From the NCBI GenBank assembly GCA_031216915.1, contig CM062289.1, positions 26,183,533-26,247,532 of the forward strand: a stretch of 64,000 nucleotides of DNA. Direction: 5' to 3'. Positions 56,213 through 64,000 of this stretch are shown here, in pieces (the stretch's first letter is position 1; each line of letters starts with the position of its first letter). The notes under the pieces were generated by a model, which saw nothing but the letters and a program-made list of their open reading frames with translations, made no database searches and had not been told where the DNA came from. The translations under genes and the position numbers were made by a program. Source of the DNA: Pictodentalium vernedei (lineage: Eukaryota; Mollusca; Scaphopoda; Dentaliida; Dentaliidae).

Positions 56213-56928
56213 CAGTTGAAGAGGAAGAAGTGGGCTGCTACTTCTTATGAGAGGATAATATTACAAATAAATAGGTTCTGACGCTGCATTTGATTGTACA
56301 AAAATTGGAAATTTTAATTGAAGACAGTCAACCTTGTACCTAATGAAACGAATAAATCCACTCTGAACAATACACAAAAAATCATCATTTAAAAAGTTAT
56401 ATAACATTTTATTGGGACGAGTTTGGTAAGCTTGTGGCTATAAGGGTCAGAAAAGCTATATTTCTGTCAAATAAATCCATTCCATAGTTTTTTTTTGAGA
56501 AACATATAAAGACTGTCTCTACACCTTGTGTAAGATAGAGCGCCAAAATTAGTTCACCGAAAACAATAGTGATCTGAGTTTGGAGAAACTCAAAGAATTT
56601 TTAAAATATTTAGTTACGATCATAAGGGCCGAAGCATACATCGTACCACCGGCGTTTAATACCTAATCAATAATTGAATTAAATTCGACAGGGTTTTCCG
56701 TAAGGGTGTTGCCAGGATTTCCCCGTCGCGGGATCTCTGATCTCCGACAGGGCGGGGGGTGCTTGAGAGTCCCCGGTATTTTTGTTTTAATTGGGAAAAT
56801 GTCGCAATATCCGTGACTCCAGAGGCATGGAGAGAGTCAAAATGAAACGCAAAACAATTGTGGCTAGTTGAACTATAGGGTATATATACAAATACGCCAT
56901 GGCACCTGTTTTGGATACCCTAGTTCCA
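56213..56928. other. Unassigned sequence
   Basis: Nothing recognised. Confidence 0.4.
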
Positions 56929-57007
56929 CAAGCCACAAACCCTAGTTCCACAAGCCACAAACCCTAGTTCCACAAGCCACAAACCCTAGTTCCACAAGCC
57001 ACAAATT
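56929..57007. repeat. 22-bp tandem repeat, about 3.6 copies
   Basis: CCCTAGTTCCACAAGCCAC recurs with an exact 22-bp period and no visible differences, so it is a recent expansion. Confidence 0.93.
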
Positions 57008-57342
57008 TAATGAGTACGATATAACAACTCACAACGGAGAATTGATGTGTGTCGACCAGTGATTGTGTAGAAAGTTTCTGGTACGGACTAAAATAGAACT
57101 CTCTCAATGTAATTAACTCTGCCTATGCCACAATGGGTATATACCCTTCGGGTTATTCCTATTGTGCACGTGTAGCGGGTCTTCGGGGTGTGCTGATCCT
57201 CCTCGACGAGGGTGGGGGATGTTTGAAGGCCCCCTTGCCCCTACCCCCTCAGCGCCACCATCGGGATTTTTGAAATCAATAAAGTATCCACTCCACCGTA
57301 TGACTTGCACATTTGATGAGTTTTGTCGTTGTCGTATTGATA
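57008..57342. other. Unassigned sequence
   Basis: Contains a GC-richer patch at 57170-57260. No gene is visible. Confidence 0.4.
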
Positions 57343-57344
57343 TA

Positions 57345-57580
57345 CAGTGCGTGGCGAGTGGATTGTAACTAAATCACCCGCAGAGTGGAGATATCACCCA
57401 TACTATAACTTTCAAATTTTGTACACATGGACAAAAAAACGCAACTCCGGTTTAACCCGGAGGTCCATTGGCTGAAACTTTGCTTGTGCTGGTTATGCTT
57501 TACACCAAATTTGCAATTATTGCTTGGGTGGAATATCCACTCTGCGGGTGATTTAGCGATAATGCACTCTCCACGTACTG
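57345..57580. mobile_element. Family C MITE, TA target, damaged core
   Basis: CAGTGCGTGGCGAGTGG after TA and CCACGTACTG before TA. The arms are intact, but the left half of the central hairpin is largely deleted; CCGGTTTAACCCGGAGGTCC remains. Confidence 0.85.
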
Positions 57581-57635
57581 TAATAATACGGACAGTTCAT
57601 ATTTCTGTGGGTACAGGATTTATTTTGTCATGCGG

Positions 57636-58032
57636 CTTACGGACACATTCGCTACTAGTTCTGTTCGAGGATATAATCAGCCCGTCTCGGACACAATCGG
57701 CTTAGGTTTGGCGGACGCAATCGGCCCGAGTTCTGTCCGAGGATACAATCAGCTCGCCTCGGACATAATTGGCTTAGGTATTGCGGACGCAATCGGCCCG
57801 AGTTCTATCCAAGGATATACAATCGGCTCGTCTCGGACACAATCGACATAGTTTTTGCGGACGCAATCGGCCCGAGTTCTATCCGAGGATACAATCGGCT
57901 TGTTTCGGAACAATCGGCTCAGGTTTTGCGGACGCAATCGGCCCGAGTTCTATCCGAAGATACAATCGGCTCGTCTCGGAACAATCGGCTTAGGTTTAGC
58001 GGACGCAATCGGCCCGAGTTCTGTTCGACGAT
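57636..58032. repeat. 72-bp minisatellite, about 5.5 copies
   Basis: GCGGACGCAATCGGCCCGAG recurs at about 57711, 57783, 57857, 57928 and 58000, so spacing is 71-74 bp. Other unit words are AGTTCTATCCGAGGATAC and CTCGTCTCGGA. Unit lengths that are not multiples of 3 argue against coding. Confidence 0.92.
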
Positions 58033-58581
58033 AAATGGGCAACTAGACGATTACTCGTTGGTGTCTCGTTTTGATGAATATGGCGTGGTGTAGCCACTGT
58101 CCGGACGATTTCTTACATTTCAAGCCTTCGGGTTGGAAGATGACTTAAGTAAAAGAGACAGATCGAAGCTACTAAAGGTGGAATTCTTTGACCAAATGCA
58201 ACACGATTTGTTTGGATTTGCAGATAATTTAATACAGGAATGCCTGTATATTGACACCTTTACATGCGCCCATGTTTAACTCATTGTGTAACCGCGTAAA
58301 ATGGCTGTGAAAAAAAGTGGAGGGGGCACTTGTCCCCTGTGCCCCCCCCCACCCCCCCCCCCACCCTGGTTACACTGCCTCTGGGTTGGAATGAATTTGC
58401 AATTCAACGAGTCGTATCTCAATGAAGATAAACCAGGAGCTATTTCACTAATTTTAAATAAAATTTTTGAAAAAAAAACATTACCAACAGTGAGACAATA
58501 GTGATAAAAATTATCAGAATTTGAAAGGTATTGGTTTCCTAATAATGCCATCAGTTCTGAAGCTTGTTCGCGTATCCAGTG
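58033..58581. other. Unassigned sequence with C-runs
   Basis: A GGGGGCACTTGTCCCC word and long C-runs at 58320-58365 resemble the interior of element L and may be a fragment of it. The rest is unassigned. Confidence 0.45.
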
Positions 58582-58587
58582 TCGTTA

Positions 58588-59083
58588 GTAGTATATCTCG
58601 TACGTTTGAGGTAAAGGTTGCCGGACCCCGGTGCCGGACCCCGGAAGTGACGTCATGTCACGTGACCCAGTGAAAGAATTCGAAATAGTAAAAGTTGGGT
58701 GGATTTTGGTGATTTGGAAGGATTGTCGGGTTGTTTGTGGTAATTAGATTTACTCTTCTACAATCGAACACACCCTCCGAACATACCCCATCTTATTGCA
58801 GAAAAATTGGGTAACATTGCAATCACGTGCTACCACAGAAACCAAGATGGCGGCCTCCAGTACACAAAATGGACGACGGAAACACGTATCACCCTAACAA
58901 CACGCGCTGCGCATGCGCACTCACACCACGTATCACTATGGAGATGACGTCACAAGATGGCCGCTCACGCAGGTTACCATGACAACACAACATGACGCCA
59001 CTGGGTCACGTGACATGACGTCACTTCCGGGGTCCGGCAAGGGGTCCGGCAACCTTTACCTCAAACGTACGAGACATACTACT
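58588..59083. mobile_element. Element P: 496 bp, long inverted ends, 6-bp target duplication
   Basis: The inverted ends are about 80 bp (AGTAGTATATCTCGTACG, TTTGAGGTAAAGGTTGCC, GGAAGTGACGTCATGTCACG). GTCGTT is duplicated at 58582-58587 and 59084-59089. In the left arm a CCGGACCCCGG word is doubled. The interior has no coding domain but a CGCGCTGCGCATGCGCAC patch. The family is unknown to me. Confidence 0.85.
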
Positions 59084-59236
59084 GTCGTTGACAGGTAATG
59101 TTTATCCAAGGGTGGGGCGGCGGGGGTGAGGTGGGAGGGGGGTTAACTCATGGTAAACATTAGTCCAAACATGGACCTAAAGGCTGTAATATGATTTTTT
59201 AGTGTGGTATGTCCACAGCTGTTGGCACTCTCCAGT

Positions 59237-59366
59237 ATTTATTTATTCATTTATTGGGATTTAACGACACTTTCGACAGCCAGGGTCACCTCCTATCGGA
59301 TATTTTTACGGGAGGAGGAAGCTGGAGAAAACCACCGAGCAGCCGTGAGCAACTGTCATACTGCGT
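59237..59366 (-). mobile_element. SINE 3' fragment
   Basis: On the minus strand: GCTGCTCGGTGGTTTTCTCC-type sequence, TCCCGTAAAAATATCC, GGTGACCCTGGCTGTC, GTGTCGTTAAATCCC and an AATAAATAAATA tail. The 5' two thirds are missing, and the break coincides with a partial CACTCTAAA-type MITE. Confidence 0.8.
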
Positions 59367-59425
59367 TCATATTCTCTCAACCTAGTTGATTTGGGTTGAT
59401 TTTTAACCCGACTCATTTTAGAGTG
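59367..59425. mobile_element. Partial CACTCTAAA-type MITE
   Basis: CTCTCAACCTAGTTGATTTG and the end CATTTTAGAGTG followed by TA match the right half of the element at 49742-49855. Confidence 0.7.
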
Positions 59426-59427
59426 TA

Positions 59428-59876
59428 TATATCGAAAATTATAAAATACTCTCCCCCCCCCCCCCCCCCCACCCTCCTTTATATATTTTCAATATTATGG
59501 TTTTGTAATGATCCACGCATCTATTACCTATGGTTAAACTCGTTTTTGCCGTTATGATGATAACACGAAATTATGTGGAAATTAATTTAGAATTGTTGAA
59601 TGATCCAACAAGTCGCTGATGGAATGTGAAACTCTTCAACATTTCGTATCTATCTATCTGTTGTCTACAGCTTATGCACGAATTTAATACTATCAGGGTT
59701 TAAAATTTTCTGCTCAACTGATAATTTTCCATTATTTGTGAATGCAATATGAAGGAACGAATATTTTGTTACAGCATCTTGTGTTTTCAAACCAAGGTTA
59801 AATTTTGAGGTTCCTTTCTTATTGGTTAGAAAATGTTAGATATTTGAATTTCTTGATGTTAACTTTAAGTCTAAGG
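59428..59876. other. Unassigned sequence
   Basis: A C-run lies at about 59452-59470. Nothing else was recognised. Confidence 0.45.
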
Positions 59877-59878
59877 TA

Positions 59879-60155
59879 CAGTTAAAACTAGAAGTCCTGT
59901 CACGAACTGCGCGCAATTGCCGTATCGAATAGCATCCAAAGCACGGCAAGTTCTCCTGGTTACTCATAGCAAACACAGGCAATGTTCTGCCAATGGACCT
60001 CCGGGTTACCCGGAGGTCCATTGGCTGAAACATTGCTTGTGCCCAGGCCATATGTAAGAATTTGATAGTCTTACTATGGTCATAACGCGTAGATTAACGC
60101 GCAGATCAACGTGCTATTTGTGCGCATTTCATGACAGGACTTCTAGTTTTAACTG
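59879..60155. mobile_element. Family D MITE, TA target
   Basis: The ends are CAGTTAAAACTAGAAGTCCT and its complement, flanked by TA (59877-59878 and 60156-60157). The core CCAATGGACCTCCGGGTT / ACCCGGAGGTCCATTGG is perfect. Compared with 35110-35423 it lacks about 35 bp of the left arm. Confidence 0.9.
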
Positions 60156-60264
60156 TATCGACAAGTTGCACAGATCGTTTGAACCGTAAATAAAATTGCT
60201 AATTAGTGTATCATCATTCTTTTTAATAAATGTTAGTTCAGTTCAAAGCAACATTCTGATCACG

Positions 60265-60300
<36 letters not shown>

Positions 60301-60601
60301 GAATGTATTATATGGTAATTCAAACGTATCATCGTTCAAATATACTCTACAGCATAATGCGCCCTGTACAGTTTGCTTCGCCCTATAAAGGTAATGGCGG
60401 ATTTACCATTGATGTTTTGAACGATACCATCACTGCAGTGTGTGTAAAATCGATAGACCGGAAGAGTACGTGGTGGTGGGATCTGCCTTTAGGAGGCAGG
60501 GATATCCCCTAAACAGATTGATTCAGATGATTCGACAATTTGGACTTCTGAAGGAAAACTTTTTGAAAATCATCAAGAGAAGTGCGGTTTTCTTTATTCT
60601 A
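60156..60601. other. Unassigned sequence with a (CAT)n microsatellite
   Basis: (ATC)n runs from about 60264 to 60300. No gene was recognised in the rest. Confidence 0.5.
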
Positions 60602-60842
60602 CAGTGCAGCCGCCGTTACTGATGTAATCCACGCGTGGGTAGTGATGTCCACGCATGTGTTTACCAGTTAAAAAATCATCGTCAGCAACATTTTATTTAA
60701 TGAAGCACCGGGTTGTACCCGGTGCTTCATTAATTAAATTTTTATGATTTTTCCTATATTTAGTGTTTGGAATCTAATATTATTGCATCCCTGGAAATAT
60801 TACACACCTATAAAAAGAGACCAGTCCTGGACGGCTGCACTG
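60602..60842. mobile_element. Family O MITE, most complete copy
   Basis: It starts CAGTGCAGCCGCCG after TA and ends GACGGCTGCACTG. The core is the hairpin AATGAAGCACCGGGTTGT / ACCCGGTGCTTCATT. The GGAATCTAATATTATTGC block is shared with the copies at 26360 and 27683. Confidence 0.87.
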
Positions 60843-61669
60843 AAGTGGGACATAAAACGCACGAGCTCCGGACGTTGTTCATCAGACCCAACAGATGTTG
60901 AAACAATACGCACACGCATATCTCGTTGAAGACGATTGCCCTCTCTTCCCGACCTGCGGCGTCGGGTTTGATCTGACTTAAATGGCCCCGTCAACCTGAC
61001 GGAATTCGACGACCCAGGTCAAATAACTGTTGTATTAATCTACATGTATATTGGTCATATGAGTTGTTAAAAATGTTTTGACATTCCTTAGTTCATTTAT
61101 TACTGAATTTTATTTAATAACACCTTCCATTGATTCAACTGGTCATTTTCGAAACACAGTTCCCTGAATGGCTACAGATATTTTAGCTTCAAAGGAATTA
61201 TAAAATCTTGCAATACACCATAAACATGATATTCCTCGAGTAATCATCTTGTAACTAGTTAGACGACAGGGATTTTTTCCAATGAGTAGATAAAGCTAAA
61301 TTTGGAACTATTTTGTTAGGTGAGAGCACACTATAAGTCACGGTGACGTTTAATTGGATGATATGGTGTGACATTGGGCGAAGTGAGAGCGATGTTTTAG
61401 TCTCAAGTGACGCTATATCCACCAACTAAACGTCCTGTAACGTTTTTATTATTCCAGCCAACGAAGTGTTTACGGAATGTTCATATTATTAAATTTTCCT
61501 ATCGACATTCGTGTGTTTACAAAAAACAGACGAGTAGTGACACAATGCAAGGGAAGCAATCCAACATCTTATTAATCGCTAAGAAAATTTGTGATTTATT
61601 ACCTACGACATTTTTGGGCGTATTTACAATTCTGCCTGCTGTCCGACACTTGGAACTGAAAACACACTT
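60843..61669. other. Unassigned sequence
   Basis: Nothing recognised. Confidence 0.45.
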
Positions 61670-61767
61670 TTAACTTGTTGAATCCGACAGGCCGCTTTTC
61701 CTGCCCAGTAACATGATACTTCCTAATTTCGTTAAGTAGGATGGCTTTTGAGTGAAGGTGTGGTGTA

Positions 61768-62441
61768 TGGGGCTGCAACGATACGTCTCACTCACAATAC
61801 AATATGTATCGCGATTTTTTTCAGGGTACGATTTTTTCACGATACATTTCATGCAGTACATTGAGAGTGAATTATCAGTAATAAAAGGCCCATAAACTGC
61901 ACAGAGTCCAACTTTCATTTGGCCAGTAACATCCAATTTCTTTTTTTAGTGCTTGAGAAAGACAAGCACGTTTCAGCCAATGGACCTCTGGGAGTCTGGG
62001 TTCAACTCAGAGGTGAGAGGTCTGTTGCCTCAAATTATGCTTATAAATTGGACAGAGTTGATATTTTACTGAAATACAAATGAACAAGTGGAATCACTGG
62101 AGTCTAAAATTCTATCAGTATAGCTATAATTCACTTTCAATGTGATATTTATGTTCCCACCGTAACCCCCTTCTGAAGGGGATTACGTTGGGAACGTAAA
62201 TATCACGTAGAAAGTGAATTATAGCTATTCTGATAGAATTTCAGACTCCTGTGGTGGAATTATAAGTTGGAAAAGCACACAATAGACTTGTTGGGCCTGA
62301 AAATGCAACTTCTGACTACATCATGCCAACCTTCTGGAAGTGTATCGTTTGTATCGTGATACACATGACACGATACGATATGCGTATCGTGTACAAATGT
62401 ATCGCGATGCATTGAAATCGCGAGGAATCGTTGCAGCCCTA
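61768..62441. mobile_element. Tc1/mariner-like MITE (674 bp) nested in family B
   Basis: The ends are TGGGGCTGCAACGATACG and the complement of TAGGGCTGCAACGAT, with TA on both sides (61766-61767 and 62442-62443). Removing the element with one TA restores the family B site. The subterminal parts are full of ATCGTATCG and TGTATCGCGAT words. Inside lie a remnant of the family C/D core (TTTCAGCCAATGGACCTC at about 61971) and a separate hairpin. Confidence 0.85.
62098..62262. mobile_element. Hairpin element inside the nested MITE
   Basis: The arms run from CCACTGGAGTCTAAAATTC (left side) through TATAGCTATAATTCACTTTC and GTGATATTTATGTTCCC to a GTAACCCCCTTCTGAAGGGG centre and back. They match over about 75 bp with few differences. 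Confidence 0.8.
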
Positions 62442-62569
62442 TAGACCACTGAATATTTTCAACGTGCAACCTCCTGGCAGCACGTTGAAAATACTAATGG
62501 GTCTACCCCCAAATGAAGAATATCGACTCTTCACGTTGCTACCAATGTCGCCAGGGTTCAAAGGGTTAA

Positions 62570-63638
62570 AAAATGCCAAATAGCCGAATTCAGATTGAGA
62601 TTTTTGCGATAAAAATAAAATGGCGGACAGTGAGAACTAATATACCACCAGTGTCGGTATAGTGAATTAATATGACAAGACTGTTCACTATTATTTGTTT
62701 GTGTATTCCTCAGTCCTCGGTTACCTGCTATGATCGTTCATTAGTTAAGCTACCAGGCTGGCATAAAAATAAATAATCAAGTCCCTGTGTAGCGTCTTCG
62801 TGGGGATGACCTCTGACGTTTTAATTCTTTTTATTTAAACCTTCACTAACAGCACAAATCTATTATCTTTCACAAATTGACTGTCATATAAAAATCAAAA
62901 TTTGGAACTTCTTCTTCTTTCATACGAATGATACGATATTTATGAAACTCGTCGGAATGTCCATTTTTGCCCCACTAGAGACTCCGCAAACCGCAATTAC
63001 ACTTCTGTATGGATGGGGGGCGCTAGGTTGGAATAAGGGAGTACTTGTGTTACCCAATCTTCCGTTTTTGTTGCTTTCTTTGTCCGAAGTGCATCCTGGA
63101 GCAGGCAAATCTCTGTGAAGACTCACAAGTGCGTTCAATGCAAAGGCAGTTGTAAAGATGAATTATTTTCTGGAATGTTGCACCGATTTTGTTATCTATT
63201 GCGATTCAACTTTTTACTCAAAAGTTATGTGCCGATTTTTGACCGTAAAACTGCCACAGTGTGTTGAAAGATGTCAAATCTGCGACGGTAGTTGAATGTA
63301 CAGCATATTACGCCATAGATTTTACAAAACCACATAACACTTGTTTATAGTTACCGTCTTAAAGTAAACTACATGCAGGTTCTTTACGACCTGTCGCTGA
63401 ATATCGATCGAGAACACGCATAGATCACAGCACACACATGTGTTGCTTGTTTTTTCTTTCTTTCATACCATCAATTTTCTTTATTTTCAATCTTATGAAG
63501 AAACGATAAACCAGAGACGTGTTAACTATAGGACACGCCACAATGTACGAGACAGCTGCCATTTTATATCTTATAAATGTGCTAAATTACTGCTGAACCC
63601 TTATGTGGCGCAAGTGCATGTTGTAAAGAAGGTTACCT
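62570..63638. other. Unassigned sequence
   Basis: The only repeat word is the decayed hairpin arm at about 62935. No gene was recognised. Confidence 0.45.
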
Positions 63639-64000
63639 GGTTGTGCATTGGAAGCCGAAATGAAGCGGGCTGAACTGGTTGGTTACGGGATGCCGAAATG
63701 AAACGGGCTGAACAGGTTGTGTACTGGAAGCCGAAATGAGAAGGGCTGAACTGGTTGGGCGCTGGAAGCCGAAATGAAACGAGCTGAACTGGTTGGGTAC
63801 TGGAAGCCGAAATGAAACGAGCTGAACTGGTTGGGTACTGGAAGCCGAAATGAAACGAGCTGAACTGGTTGGGGACTGGAAGCCGAAATGAAACGGGATG
63901 AACTGGTTGGATGCTGGAAGCCGAAATAAAACGAACAGAACTGGTTGGGTACTGGAAGCCGAAATGAAACGCGCGAACGAGTTGGGTACTGGAAGCGAAA
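63639..64000 (+). repeat. 38-bp tandem repeat, at least 9 copies, right end outside window
   Basis: Units start GGTTGGGTACTGGAAGCC and continue with GAAATGAAACGAGCTGAACT or variants, spacing 38 bp. The array continues past the end of the window. Its unit shows no similarity that I can see to the 44-bp satellite or to the SINE. Confidence 0.95.

Larger units (their letters stand above)
61674..62565. mobile_element. Family B MITE, split by a TA-flanked element
   Basis: TTAA at 61670-61673 and 62566-62569. The left part (61674-61767) has GGCCGCTTTTCCTGCCC; the right part (62442-62565) has TTTTCAACGTGCAACC / GCAGCACGTTGAAAA and ends CCAGGGTTCAAAGGG. The join falls at the GGGGTAGACC site of uninterrupted copies. 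Confidence 0.87.

Noticed and set aside
57630-57993. Repetitive protein encoded by the 72-bp repeat
   Set aside because: Unit spacing varies between 71 and 74 bp, so the frame is not maintained.

Overview
The window looks like repeat-rich, gene-poor nuclear DNA of a marine invertebrate, most likely a mollusc or another lophotrochozoan. The reasons are: no operons or bacterial-type genes, no open frame longer than about 210 codons, polymerase III SINEs with target-site duplications, dozens of short inverted-repeat transposons, and several tandem-repeat elements of a style I associate with bivalve and gastropod genomes (the repeat opening with AGCTCACCTGGCC at 19637, and the AAGGTCAAGGTCAC-type repeat at 24690). 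The organism call is inference from repeat style. I found no intact host protein gene; the only recognisable protein-coding relic is a broken Tc1-type transposase at 44313-45016.

Layout. 1-17688 is one satellite array of 44-bp monomers: 402 units, running off the left edge of the window. It ends directly in the 3' part of a SINE (17689-17813). The monomer itself aligns at about 70 % (31 of 44 by eye) with an internal segment of that same SINE body, so the array appears to be a SINE whose middle was amplified hundreds of times. 17.8-64 kb is a mosaic of about eleven SINE copies or fragments and at least a dozen families of non-autonomous inverted-repeat elements. Many have readable target duplications: families A, B and S at TTAA (piggyBac-like), families C, D, O and others at TA (Tc1/mariner-like), and two elements with 6-bp duplications. 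There are also foldback-like hairpins built of short subrepeats, several tandem-repeat elements, and nested insertions whose order can be read. The window closes inside a second tandem array, of 38-bp units (63639-64000).

How the parts relate. The SINEs share one body and an AATA-type tail but differ at the head: most have a tRNA-like head with a B box, and one (36592-36965, minus strand) has a 5S-rRNA-derived head. Element families C and D have different ends but carry the same hairpin core. Family B at 61674-62565 is split by a TA-flanked element that itself holds a further hairpin. Stretches between elements are AT-rich and show nothing I can name. All coordinates and alignments were read by eye; identities are approximate.
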